A DNA stretch of 40,075 nt, taken from contig SVTP01000022.1 in NCBI GenBank assembly GCA_015063725.1, forward strand, positions 1 to 40,075, given 5' to 3'. The notes under the pieces were generated by a model that saw only the letters and a list, made by a program, of their open reading frames with translations, made no database searches and was not told the origin of the DNA. Position numbers and translations under genes: made by a program. Shown one piece after another: positions 16,881 to 24,497 of the stretch. Source of the stretch: Oscillospiraceae bacterium (GTDB taxonomy: Bacteria > Bacillota > Clostridia > Oscillospirales > CAG-272). Within the stretch, counting starts at the first letter, position 1. Every line of letters starts with the position of its first letter.

Positions 16881-17190
16881 ATTTGCCCAACATTTTCAAA
16901 AGCTCATCTTTGGAACGCGCACCAATTGCGGTGTTAAGGACTTTTCCACCCTCAAAAACCATCAAGGTAGGAATACTCATAATTCCAAATTGGGCTGCAA
17001 GAGCCTCTTCCTCATCTACGTTGACTTTGGCAATTTTAACGTCGGCATGCTCCTCGGCAATTGCTTCCAACGAGGGAAGGACCATACGGCAGGGACCGCA
17101 CCAAGATGCCCAAAAATCCAAAAGCACCTTTTTATCGGAGTTCAGAACTTCATTTTCAAAATTTGCTTGATTAATATTTACAACTGACAT
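16879..17190 (-). CDS. trxA: Thioredoxin
   Basis: Cytoplasmic dithiol reductase, 103 aa, standard length. Active site WCGPC (Cys31, Cys34) in LLDFWASWCGPCR, cis-Pro loop SIPTLMVFEGG and C-terminal helix KDELLKML. The start at 17190 is set by AAAGGAGG eight bases upstream; an in-frame ATG ten codons earlier contains that site and is rejected. Likely partners are the CcdA protein (electron export) and other reductases. No thioredoxin reductase gene is in the window. Confidence 0.96.
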   Translation of the reverse strand: MSVVNINQANFENEVLNSDKKVLLDFWASWCGPCRMVLPSLEAIAEEHADVKIAKVNVDEEEALAAQFGIMSIPTLMVFEGGKVLNTAIGARSKDELLKMLGK

Positions 17191-17222
17191 TTTTATGTCC
17201 TCCTTTTCTTTTTTACGCACTT

Positions 17223-17264
17223 ATTATATCATGATTTTTCTCGCTTGTATGTGATTTTATCACA
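17223..17264 (-). promoter_or_regulatory. trxA promoter with Crp-type site at -41
   Basis: The minus strand has an extended -10, TGA-TATAAT (TATAAT at plus 17223-17228), and a poor -35 (CATACA). TGTGATTTTATCACA at 17250-17264 is a perfect palindrome with 6-bp arms, centred 41 bp upstream of the predicted start near 17216. Spacing, sequence and weak -35 all match the ccdA promoter. The rest of the intergenic stretch up to the nrd promoter is AT-rich, and I see no further element in it. Confidence 0.72.
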
Positions 17265-17384
17265 AAAAAACATTTTTTATTTTTTCTTCGGCTTTTGATT
17301 TTTTATCTTCTGTAATAACCGCAATTTTTGACTAAAAAAGCAACATTTGTCGCATCTTTGTCAAAAAAATAACTTGTCGAAAAA

Positions 17385-17435
17385 ACACAAAATGTAGTGT
17401 TTTGCCCTTGACAAAAACACAAAATATGGTATAAT
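17385..17435 (+). promoter_or_regulatory. nrdDG promoter with tandem NrdR boxes
   Basis: TTGACA (17408-17413), a 16-bp spacer and an extended -10 TGG-TATAAT (TATAAT at 17430-17435). Two 16-bp sites fit the NrdR box acaCwAtATaTwGtgt: ACACAAAATGTAGTGT at 17385-17400 (14 of 16) and ACACAAAATATGGTAT at 17417-17432 (13 of 16). Their starts are exactly 32 bp apart, the three-helical-turn spacing known for NrdR. The second box covers the spacer and -10. Repression by NrdR-dATP when dNTPs are plentiful is expected; nrdR itself is not in the window. Confidence 0.82.
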
Positions 17436-17529
17436 ATAGATACCCTTTGGGCGTATTAGCAAAGGCGTTGTTCAATGTGACGAATTTGCTTGCATATATT
17501 TTGTAAATTATAAACAAAAGGAGGAGAAA

Positions 17530-19704
17530 ATGAAGGTTATTAAGAGAAACAGCTCCGAAGTTACGTTCGATATCAGTAAAATCATTACCGCCATTACGAA
17601 GGCAAACGAAGCTGTTGAAGAAGACGCAAGATTAACACCGATGCAGATCAAGCGCATCGCCGAGGCGGTGGAGCTCAACTGTATCCGCATGAACCGTGCC
17701 CCCGAGGTAGAGGAGATCCAGGACCTGGTCGAGTCCCAGATCATGGCACACGGCGCTTACGAGGTAGCCAAAAAGTATATCACTTACCGCTACACCCGCG
17801 CCCTTGTTCGCCGCTCCAACACCACCGATGAAAAGATTTTGAGCCTGATTGAGTGCTGCAACGAAGAAGCCAAGCAGGAAAACGCAAATAAAAACCCCAC
17901 AGTCAACAGCGTTCAGCGTGACTACATGGCAGGTGAGGTCAGCCGCGACATCACCACCCGTTTGCTTTTGCCCGAGGAGATCGTTCAGGCACACGAGGAG
18001 GGCATTATCCACTTCCACGATGCTGACTACTACGCGCAGCACATGCACAACTGTGACCTCGTTAACCTCGAGGATATGCTCCAGAACGGAACGGTCATCT
18101 CCGGCACCATGATCGAGCGCCCCCACAGCTTTTCCACTGCGTGCAACATCGCAACACAGATTATTGCACAGGTTGCAAGTAATCAATATGGCGGTCAGAG
18201 CATCTCGCTCACACATCTCGCACCTTTTGTACAGGTAAGCCGCGAAAAGATTACCAGAGCCGTAAAGGAAGAAATGGCATCCATCGGCACCACACTCAAC
18301 GACGAGCAGCTTTCCAAGATCGTTGAAAAGAGACTGCGCGAAGAGATCAGCCGCGGTGTTCAAACCATTCAATACCAGGTTGTCACCCTGCTTACCACCA
18401 ACGGTCAGGCACCCTTTGTTACCGTATTTATGTATCTTGGCGAAGCAAGAAGCGAGCAAGAAAAGAAGGACCTTGCCATTATTATTGAAGAAACCTTGCT
18501 GCAAAGATACCAAGGCGTTAAGAATGAAGAGGGCGTTTACGTTACCCCCGCATTCCCCAAGCTCATTTATGTTCTCGAGGAGCAAAACATCCACGAGGAT
18601 TCCCCTTACTACTATCTCACCAAGCTTTCGGCAAAATGTACCGCGCGCCGCATGGTTCCGGACTACATTTCCGAAAAGAAAATGCTTGAACTTAAGGTTG
18701 ACAAAAACGGAGAAGGTCACTGCTACACCTGCATGGGTTGCCGCAGCTTCCTGACTCCTTACGTTGATGAGAACGGCAAGCCCAAGTACTACGGTCGCTT
18801 CAATCAGGGCGTTGTTACCATCAACCTGCCCGACGTAGCACTTTCCTCGGGCGGAAATATTGAAAAATTCTGGAAGATCTTTGACGAGCGCCTCGAGCTC
18901 TGCCACCGCGCACTGATATGCCGCCATGAGAGACTCAAGGGCACTCGCTCCGACGTTGCCCCCATCCTGTGGCAATACGGTGCTTTGGCAAGACTGAAGA
19001 AGGGCGAGCCCATCGATAAGCTCCTCTTTGGCGGATATTCCACCATTTCTCTCGGCTATGCAGGTCTGTATGAATGTGTTAAGTACATGACCGGCAAGAG
19101 CCACACCGATCCTGCCGCAACGCCTTTTGCACTCAGCGTTATGCAGTACCTCAACGACGCTTGCAAAAAGTGGAAGGCAGAGCACAACATCGACTTCAGC
19201 CTTTACGGCACACCGCTGGAATCCACCACCTACAAGTTTGCAAAGTGCTTGCAAAAGAGATTTGGCGTGGTTCCCGGCATCAACGATAAGGGCTACATCA
19301 CCAACAGCTACCACATTCACGTAACCGAGGAGATCGACGCCTTCTCCAAGCTGGCGTTCGAGGCACAGTTCCAACAACTCTCTCCCGGCGGCGCTATCAG
19401 CTACGTTGAGGTTCCCAATATGCAGCAAAACCTCGAGGCAGTTCTGCAGGTCATGCGCTTTATCTACGATAACATTATGTATGCAGAGCTCAACACCAAG
19501 TCCGACTACTGCCAGGAATGCGGTTGGGACGGCGAGATCGAGATCGTTGAGGTTGACGGTAAGCTGATTTGGAAGTGCCCCAAGTGCGGTAACACCGACC
19601 AGAGCAAAATGAACGTTGCACGCCGTACCTGCGGCTACATCGGCACGCAGTACTGGAACCAGGGCAGAACGCAAGAGATCAAGGAGCGCGTACTGCATCT
19701 GTAA
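17530..19704 (+). CDS. nrdD: Anaerobic (class III) ribonucleoside-triphosphate reductase
   Basis: Makes dNTPs from NTPs in the absence of oxygen using a glycyl radical; 724 aa. The first ~95 residues are an ATP-cone (MKVIKRNSSEVTFDISKI), the allosteric site that measures ATP/dATP. The barrel follows with HDADYYAQHMHNCDLVNL and CYTCMGCRSFL. Near the C-terminus are paired zinc cysteines (CQECGWDG, then CPKCGN) and the radical loop RRTCGYIG with Gly702. Its activase gene nrdG starts 3 bp after the stop. GGAGGAG precedes the ATG. Confidence 0.97.
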   Translation: MKVIKRNSSEVTFDISKIITAITKANEAVEEDARLTPMQIKRIAEAVELNCIRMNRAPEVEEIQDLVESQIMAHGAYEVAKKYITYRYTRALVRRSNTTDEKILSLIECCNEEAKQENANKNPTVNSVQRDYMAGEVSRDITTRLLLPEEIVQAHEEGIIHFHDADYYAQHMHNCDLVNLEDMLQNGTVISGTMIERPHSFSTACNIATQIIAQVASNQYGGQSISLTHLAPFVQVSREKITRAVKEEMASIGTTLNDEQLSKIVEKRLREEISRGVQTIQYQVVTLLTTNGQAPFVTVFMYLGEARSEQEKKDLAIIIEETLLQRYQGVKNEEGVYVTPAFPKLIYVLEEQNIHEDSPYYYLTKLSAKCTARRMVPDYISEKKMLELKVDKNGEGHCYTCMGCRSFLTPYVDENGKPKYYGRFNQGVVTINLPDVALSSGGNIEKFWKIFDERLELCHRALICRHERLKGTRSDVAPILWQYGALARLKKGEPIDKLLFGGYSTISLGYAGLYECVKYMTGKSHTDPAATPFALSVMQYLNDACKKWKAEHNIDFSLYGTPLESTTYKFAKCLQKRFGVVPGINDKGYITNSYHIHVTEEIDAFSKLAFEAQFQQLSPGGAISYVEVPNMQQNLEAVLQVMRFIYDNIMYAELNTKSDYCQECGWDGEIEIVEVDGKLIWKCPKCGNTDQSKMNVARRTCGYIGTQYWNQGRTQEIKERVLHL

Positions 19705-19707
19705 GCT

Positions 19708-20232
19708 ATGAACTACTGTGAACTGAAAAAATGTGATATTGCCAATGGGGAAGGGGTGCGCACCGTCCTGTTTGTATCGGGCTGCACCAATCATTGCGAG
19801 GAGTGCTTTCAGCCCCAAACGTGGGATTTTGGCTACGGTCAACCCTTCACACGTGAGGTTGAGGATGAGATCATCGCATCCTGCAAGCCCTATTTTATCA
19901 ACGGATTGACGCTGCTTGGCGGTGAGCCGTTTGAGCCCAAGAACCAACCCGCCCTCGTTTCTTTCCTACGCCGCTTCCGCGAGGAGTGTCCCGACAAGAC
20001 CGTTTGGTGCTTTACGGGCTTTACCTTGGACGAGGAGCTTTGGCGAGAGGGAAGCTACCCCCGTTGCGAACACACCGACGAAATGCTCTCACTCATCGAC
20101 GTTTTGGTAGACGGAAGATACGTAAAAGCGCTCAAGGATATCTCCCTGCGCTTCCGCGGATCCTCCAACCAACGCATCATCGATATGAAAGCAACTCTAG
20201 AGAAAAAAGAAATCGTCCTTTGGGACAAATAA
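19708..20232 (+). CDS. nrdG: Anaerobic ribonucleotide reductase activating protein
   Basis: Radical-SAM activase that generates the glycyl radical on NrdD; 174 aa. The Fe-S cluster motif is GCTNHCEEC (Cys26, Cys30, Cys33: CX3CX2C), followed by the aromatic FQPQTWDF and the SAM-binding LTLLGGEPF. It starts 3 bp after nrdD, with a weak ribosome binding site inside the nrdD end, so coupling to nrdD translation is likely. A strong terminator begins just after the stop. Confidence 0.96.
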   Translation: MNYCELKKCDIANGEGVRTVLFVSGCTNHCEECFQPQTWDFGYGQPFTREVEDEIIASCKPYFINGLTLLGGEPFEPKNQPALVSFLRRFREECPDKTVWCFTGFTLDEELWREGSYPRCEHTDEMLSLIDVLVDGRYVKALKDISLRFRGSSNQRIIDMKATLEKKEIVLWDK

Positions 20233-20275
20233 AAAAAGAGAACGGATCGGGAAACCCGATCCGTTCTCTTTTTTT
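20231..20275. terminator. Terminator between convergent nrdG and udk
   Basis: GAGAACGGATCGGG pairs perfectly with CCCGATCCGTTCTC around AAA, flanked by A7 and T7, so it works in both directions. The T-run touches the udk stop codon at 20274-20276. Confidence 0.92.
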
Positions 20276-20891
20276 AGTCCTTTTGCGAGAGTTTTTTTTG
20301 AATTTTTGCCGCCACAATGTCAAGGGCGGTTTTATTTCTGCCGCCGTTGATGATGATATCTGCGTACTTTTTGGTCGGTTCTACGTAAATGCCGTGCATG
20401 ATCTTTACAGTTTCCACGTATTGATTGATCACGCCGTCGATATCTCTGCCGCGCTCGGTTACGTCGCGACGGAGACGACGCAAAATGCGCTCGTCGGCAT
20501 CGGCATCGGCATAAATTTTGACATCAAAAAGCTCGCGCAAACGCTCGTCGTGAAAGGTCAAAATACCGTCAACAATGATAACGGGGGTAGGGGAGACGCG
20601 AGAGGTCTCGCTCTTGCGCGTGTGGATGCAAAAATCATAATTTGGCATGTCCACACATTTGCCCGTGAGGAGCTCGCGCAAATGCTTCACAAGCAGATCG
20701 GTGTCCAGCGCGTCGGGGCAGTCGTAATTGGTTTTTACGCGCTCTTCCATCGAAAGATGATCCTGCGGCTTGTAATAATTATCATAAGAAATAATAGTTA
20801 TCTCATTTGAAAAGAGCTTTTTGAGCCCATCGGCAAAGGTGGATTTTCCCGAGCCTGTACCGCCCGCAATTCCTATCAGCATGGGTGTCAT
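20274..20891 (-). CDS. udk: Uridine kinase
   Basis: Phosphorylates uridine or cytidine for salvage; 205 aa, typical length. P-loop GGTGSGKST (residues ~10-18), SYDNYYKPQDHLS, NYDCPDALD, VIIVDGILTFHDERL and RRLRRDVTERGRD are family motifs. The start at 20891 is set by GGAGG 8 bases upstream; the longer in-frame extension has no function. Substrate preference between uridine kinase and the related phosphoribulokinase-like kinases is judged from these motifs. Confidence 0.9.
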   Translation of the reverse strand: MTPMLIGIAGGTGSGKSTFADGLKKLFSNEITIISYDNYYKPQDHLSMEERVKTNYDCPDALDTDLLVKHLRELLTGKCVDMPNYDFCIHTRKSETSRVSPTPVIIVDGILTFHDERLRELFDVKIYADADADERILRRLRRDVTERGRDIDGVINQYVETVKIMHGIYVEPTKKYADIIINGGRNKTALDIVAAKIQKKLSQKD

Positions 20892-20939
20892 TTTTGTGCC
20901 TCCGTCATTCAAAAAAGTGCTTTTTGGTGTCCTTTCACC

Positions 20940-20968
20940 ATTATACCACATTTTGGGGCGTTTGACAA
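20940..20968 (-). promoter_or_regulatory. udk promoter
   Basis: Minus strand: TTGTCA (plus 20963-20968), a 17-bp spacer and TATAAT (plus 20940-20945). The stretch between this promoter and the response-regulator promoter at 21070 is AT-rich, with a small CCTCTT/AAGAGG hairpin near 21047-21059 and nothing else recognisable. Confidence 0.75.
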
Positions 20969-21069
20969 GATTGAATTGCAGATTTATTGACAAAAAAGGT
21001 GAGAAAGAGCAGTTTTTGAACTTTTTGGTTTTTTTCTTTTTGCAAACCTCTTAAAGAGGAACAAAATAC

Positions 21070-21120
21070 TTGCAAAGCGAGGCGAATTATGCTATAATGT
21101 ATTCATCAATTTCAAATTGA
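21070..21120 (+). promoter_or_regulatory. Promoter and palindrome of the two-component operon
   Basis: TTGCAA (21070-21075), a 17-bp spacer and an extended -10 TGC-TATAAT (TATAAT at 21093-21098). A perfect palindrome TCAATTT-C-AAATTGA (21106-21120) lies at the expected transcription start. It could be an operator or the first stem of the mRNA. Confidence 0.75.
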
Positions 21121-21160
21121 CTGTTTGATGTGAATGCTACAGAACAAAGGTGGTGAACGT

Positions 21161-21892
21161 ATGGTGCGGATTGCGTTGTGTGATGACGAGAAAAAAACAC
21201 TTGACGAGGTATCGGGCTACATAAAGAATTATGCAGAAAAGAAGAATCTTTCCGACCTTGACGTGGTTTGCTTTGATTCGGCAAAAATTCTTTTGGGCGC
21301 CTTGGAGAATGGAAAGTCCTTTGATGTTTTCGTGCTTGACGTTTACATCGGTGATGAGATGGGGACGGCATTGGCAAGAGACATTCGAAAATTCGGAATC
21401 GAAAGCCCCATCATTTTTGCGACGACCTCTGTTGAGCACGCTCCGCAAAGCTATGAAACGGGAACGCTCCGTTATCTGATCAAGCCCATCAACCCCATAA
21501 AGCTGTATGAGGCAATGGACGCAGCCCTTGTTCAGGTTAAAAAAATGGGGGAGCGTCTTGTCAAGTTCAAGGCAGAAAACGGCGTGCAGAGTGTCTCCGT
21601 CAATCACATTATGTGCTCCGAATCACACGCACACTACCAATATATCACATTAAAGGACGGCTCACAGATTCGTGTTAGAAACACCGTTACCGAGCTATTT
21701 ACAACGCTGAGCAGACACGGTGGATTCCTCCGCGTTGGCAGTGCCTATATTATCAATCTGCGGCACGTAAAAAACGTCTCTCGAACAGAGGTGTGCCTTT
21801 ACAACGATATCAGCGTTCAAATTCCAAGAGGAAAGTATACCGAGGTCAAAAACGCCTTTTGGGATTACCAATATGAAGGAGAGGAGAGCTGA
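21161..21892 (+). CDS. LytTR-type DNA-binding response regulator
   Basis: 243 aa. The receiver domain has ALCDDEKKT, phospho-acceptor Asp60 in FVLDVYIGDEMG, and Lys108 in YLIKPI. Residues ~140-240 are a LytTR DNA-binding domain (SHAHYQYITLKDGSQIRVR, FLRVGSAYIINLRHV, IPRGKY), the class that includes AgrA and ComE and binds ~9-bp direct repeats two helical turns apart. The sensor-kinase gene follows 5 bp later. ATG 21161 follows AAAGGTGGTG; an in-frame ATG 27 bases upstream lacks such a site. Regulation of the downstream SipW locus is inferred from position only. Confidence 0.93.
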   Translation: MVRIALCDDEKKTLDEVSGYIKNYAEKKNLSDLDVVCFDSAKILLGALENGKSFDVFVLDVYIGDEMGTALARDIRKFGIESPIIFATTSVEHAPQSYETGTLRYLIKPINPIKLYEAMDAALVQVKKMGERLVKFKAENGVQSVSVNHIMCSESHAHYQYITLKDGSQIRVRNTVTELFTTLSRHGGFLRVGSAYIINLRHVKNVSRTEVCLYNDISVQIPRGKYTEVKNAFWDYQYEGEES

Positions 21893-21897
21893 TCAGT

Positions 21898-23154
21898 ATG
21901 ACGGGAACCATGATAGAATTTATACTCCTGCTTGTGGCGCACGCTATCGCAGGTATCTATTCCTCTCCCCTCAAATACAGCAAAAGGACCACCTATGTGA
22001 TCTGGAGCATCTGGGTGTTATTTCAATCTATGTTGCTGCTTTATACCGAATTTATGCTCACAAATTGGGTGTTACAGTTCTTCGTTGGATTTGTCCTTTC
22101 GCTTGTGGGGCAGTACATCATCTTTTTTGCAACCACCAAGGGTAGACTTTCTCAAAGAGTGTTTATCATAATGACCTATTCGGTGTTTTTCTGCATCGTT
22201 ATGTCGCTTTTTTCTATGATCAGCGGCTCGTTAGGCAATCTGCACTGGGGGCTGACGGTACTCATCCAAGCGCTCCTGCTTGGGGGTGTTATTGCTTATT
22301 TTCTCCTTTACGTATGCAATCTTTGCCGCACGGCATCAAAAAATATTACAACGGGTTGGACGCCCCTGATCCTTGTAAACATTGTTTTTATCATTACAAT
22401 AATCCTCTCATCGATATTCCCCGTAAGACTGACGAGCTTTCGCGATCCCGCAGTCTTTACGTTCCTGTTTTTGAGCTTTTCCATCATGGCGGTCTATCCC
22501 GTCATCTTTTCAAGCATCAATCATATGTCCGACGCTGCCGCCAAAAGGGAAGTCGAAGCGCAAAACAAGCTCCTGCTTGCCCAAATCGAGGCCGAGGCCG
22601 CGCAGCTTGCCGCCGAAGCCCAAGCAAGGCACGACAGACGCCATCACAACCTCGTTATGCTGGAGTTTGCCAACAACAATGATGTGGAAAGCATACGGGA
22701 ATATTTAAGCAACCTTGTTAGCAGCGATAGCGAGATGCGTGGAGACGTACGGCACTTTGAGAATGCAATTGTAAACACCGTTTTAACGGTTTATGAAAGA
22801 CACGCAAAGGAAAATGGCATCTCGGTTAAGATCTCCGCCAAGGCAAATCGGGATCTCCCGATCTCGCCGCAGGATCTCGTAATTATTATTGCCAACCTTT
22901 TTGAAAACGCCATCCACGCTGCAACAAAGCTGAAAAGCAAGGAAAAGCACATTGATATTTACATAAAGGATAGCACACAGCGCCTGCTTATCAAGGTCGA
23001 AAATTCCTGCAGGGCAAACCTCACCTTTGATGAATCTCTCTGGGGCGTTGGTATTCGGTCGGTGATATCCACCATAAATAAGTATGACGGCATGTATGAT
23101 TTTTTCGCCACCGACGGAACTTTTTCCGCAAAAATCAGCTTAAATCTAAACTAA
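21898..23154 (+). CDS. AgrC-like GHKL sensor histidine kinase
   Basis: 418 aa. Six or so transmembrane helices occupy residues ~5-205, then a coiled coil rich in Ala/Glu/Gln (~211-243) leads to the phosphorylation region ARHDRRHHNLVMLEF (His245/249/250). A GHKL ATPase domain follows, with N-box NLFENAIHAATK (~333-344) and G-box WGVGIRSVI. This is the usual partner of LytTR regulators. No adjacent signal-peptide (agrD) or processing (agrB) gene is visible, so the ligand is unknown. GAGAGGAG precedes the ATG. Confidence 0.92.
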   Translation: MTGTMIEFILLLVAHAIAGIYSSPLKYSKRTTYVIWSIWVLFQSMLLLYTEFMLTNWVLQFFVGFVLSLVGQYIIFFATTKGRLSQRVFIIMTYSVFFCIVMSLFSMISGSLGNLHWGLTVLIQALLLGGVIAYFLLYVCNLCRTASKNITTGWTPLILVNIVFIITIILSSIFPVRLTSFRDPAVFTFLFLSFSIMAVYPVIFSSINHMSDAAAKREVEAQNKLLLAQIEAEAAQLAAEAQARHDRRHHNLVMLEFANNNDVESIREYLSNLVSSDSEMRGDVRHFENAIVNTVLTVYERHAKENGISVKISAKANRDLPISPQDLVIIIANLFENAIHAATKLKSKEKHIDIYIKDSTQRLLIKVENSCRANLTFDESLWGVGIRSVISTINKYDGMYDFFATDGTFSAKISLNLN

Positions 23155-23159
23155 AAAAA

Positions 23160-23196
23160 CGCAACCTGTGCCAAAAAAAGCGCAGTTTGTGCCAAA
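23160..23196 (+). repeat. Two 16-bp direct repeats with 21-bp period
   Basis: CGCAACCTGTGCCAAA (23160-23175) and CGCAGTTTGTGCCAAA (23181-23196) share 13 of 16 bases and start 21 bp apart. This two-turn spacing is the architecture bound by LytTR regulators. They lie between the kinase stop and its terminator, about 160 bp upstream of the sipW promoter. Confidence 0.5.
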
Positions 23197-23220
23197 CTCC
23201 CCACAAAGGGGAGTTTTTTT
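23194..23220 (+). terminator. Terminator of the two-component operon
   Basis: AACTCCCC-ACAAA-GGGGAGTT followed by T5. The next ~110 bases to the sipW promoter are very AT-rich, with A7/T7 tracts and the loosely repeated phrases GTCGGT and GCAAAAAAA. Confidence 0.88.
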
Positions 23221-23331
23221 ATTATAATACTTTTAAATTTTTTATATAAGGTCGGTGTTTTTTTGCAAAAAAAGTGAAAAAAGCGCAAAAAAATCAACTT
23301 TTCGTCGGTTTTTTATCCTGTTTTAAATACA

Positions 23332-23386
23332 ATAGCACACAATTTTCCTGATTTGCCTTGACATAGCACTTAATATGTGCTATAAT
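23332..23386 (+). promoter_or_regulatory. Promoter and palindromic operator of the SipW/TasA-like locus
   Basis: Perfect consensus TTGACA (23358-23363), a 17-bp spacer and an extended -10 TGC-TATAAT (TATAAT at 23381-23386). The inverted repeat ATAGCAC (23363-23369) / GTGCTAT (23377-23383) fills the spacer and enters both hexamers; a third copy, ATAGCAC, lies at 23332-23338. Such an intrinsically strong promoter with an internal palindrome suggests repression as the main control. Confidence 0.8.
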
Positions 23387-23451
23387 AATTCTATATTTAT
23401 ATTTTTTTGTTACCGAACCCCAGTAATATAAAATAGGAAGGAAAAACAAAT

Positions 23452-24210
23452 ATGTCAACCAATGAAACCAACACCAACCAAAACCAAAACGTGGATGTTA
23501 AGCACAGAGTGCTCACCATTATTGGTATCGTGCTTTGCGTTATTTTGGTGCCTATCCTCATCGTCAACTGTACGTTGATTGTTAAGAGCTTTGTCAACAA
23601 GGATGAAGCACCCGATTTCGCAGGCGTTGTCCCGCTGATTGTACTTACCGACTCCATGTATCCCGACATCAAAAAAGGCGACCTGATCTTTACCAAAAAA
23701 GTTGACACCAACGATATTCAAGTAGGCGACGTTATTTCGTTCTATGCCGCCGAGGATGACTACACCACTATTTGGACGCACCAAGTTGTCGAGGTGCTTC
23801 AAGATGGCGAGACGGTAAAGTTCAGAACCAAGGGTATCAACAACCCCACGCCCGACGGCAAGCTCCGCGAGGCAGATAAGATCGTAGGCAAGTGGAACGA
23901 CGTTCGCATTGGCGGCGCGGGCAATCTTGCAATGGCAATGCAAACCCCCGGCGGTCTTATCGTTTGCGTAGTAGTTCCCATTCTGCTCTTCGTTGGATAT
24001 GACATCATCCGCCGCAAGATGTACGAAAAAGGCAATGCAGGCGACGTTGATGCACTGCGTGCCGAGCTCGAAGCGCTCAAGGCAGAAAAAGCCGCACAAC
24101 AGGCAGCCCCCGAGGTCATCCCCGAGGTTATCCCCGAGGTCATCCCCGAGGATATCCCCGAAATTGCTCCCCAAGAGGACACCAACGCCGAACCCCCGCA
24201 AGGAGAGTAA
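23452..24210 (+). CDS. sipW: SipW-type signal peptidase I with repeat tail (first paralog)
   Basis: 252 aa. TM helix at ~20-45, nucleophile Ser68 in VLTDSMYPDIKKGD, then DIQVGDVISFY and His110 in WTHQVVEV. The serine-histidine pair, in place of serine-lysine, is characteristic of the SipW/archaeal/ER class, which processes TasA-type proteins. A second TM lies at ~172-191. The C-terminal tail should be cytoplasmic: an Ala/Glu-rich helix, then tetrapeptide repeats PEVI-PEVI-PEVI-PEDI encoded by a 12-bp repeat (24109-24168). Signal peptidases normally lack such a tail. It is first in the locus, and likely substrates are the TasA-like proteins downstream. AGGAAGG precedes the ATG. Confidence 0.88.
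   Translation: MSTNETNTNQNQNVDVKHRVLTIIGIVLCVILVPILIVNCTLIVKSFVNKDEAPDFAGVVPLIVLTDSMYPDIKKGDLIFTKKVDTNDIQVGDVISFYAAEDDYTTIWTHQVVEVLQDGETVKFRTKGINNPTPDGKLREADKIVGKWNDVRIGGAGNLAMAMQTPGGLIVCVVVPILLFVGYDIIRRKMYEKGNAGDVDALRAELEALKAEKAAQQAAPEVIPEVIPEVIPEDIPEIAPQEDTNAEPPQGE
24109..24168 (+). repeat. 12-bp coding tandem repeat in sipW
   Basis: Five units of the form CCCGAGGTCATC, the last two diverged, encode PEVI-like tetrapeptides in the tail of the first signal peptidase. Copy number could vary by slippage without breaking the frame. Confidence 0.85.
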
Positions 24211-24262
24211 AAGCGGATGAGGAAACGCCATTGTAGATGGCGCAAGGACACGATATGTCTAT

Positions 24263-24497
24263 CGGACGCGTTGCGTCCGTCACCTCATCAGTCACTGCCG
24301 AGAACGGCAGATGACAGCTTCCCCTCAAGGGGAAGCCTCTCAGTTAGTTGCGCTGTCGATAAAAAGGCGGCAGAACAATGAAAACTGTTGATGATATTGC
24401 TTTTTGAAGGCACATCAACTTTTAGCCTTCCCCTCGAGGGGAAGGTGTCAAATGCGCCACGCATTTGACGGATGAGGTGACGAATGCGGAGCATTCG
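24263..24497. repeat. Inverted pair of small hairpin-rich repeat elements
   Basis: Two ~75-bp elements face each other. Copy A (24263-24337, plus) and copy B (24424-24497, minus) share one layout: a terminal hairpin of variable sequence, the constant TCACCTCATCnGTCA, a second variable hairpin, and the constant TGACAnCTTCCCCTC-AGGGGAAG. The stems differ between copies but their pairing is kept, which argues for selection on structure. About 85 bp separate them, and together they form one large cruciform-capable palindrome. There is no coding sequence inside. They resemble REP/MITE-like intergenic repeats of Clostridia, though I could not search for relatives. Confidence 0.75.

Noticed and set aside
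17632..19947. 771-codon open frame on the minus strand
   Set aside because: It is the complement of nrdD, which has full motif coverage. The antisense frame shows no domains and no ribosome binding site.
20892..21160. A signal-peptide (agrD-like) gene near the LytTR/GHKL pair
   Set aside because: No short frame with a ribosome binding site and peptide-like features is present here or in 23155-23451.
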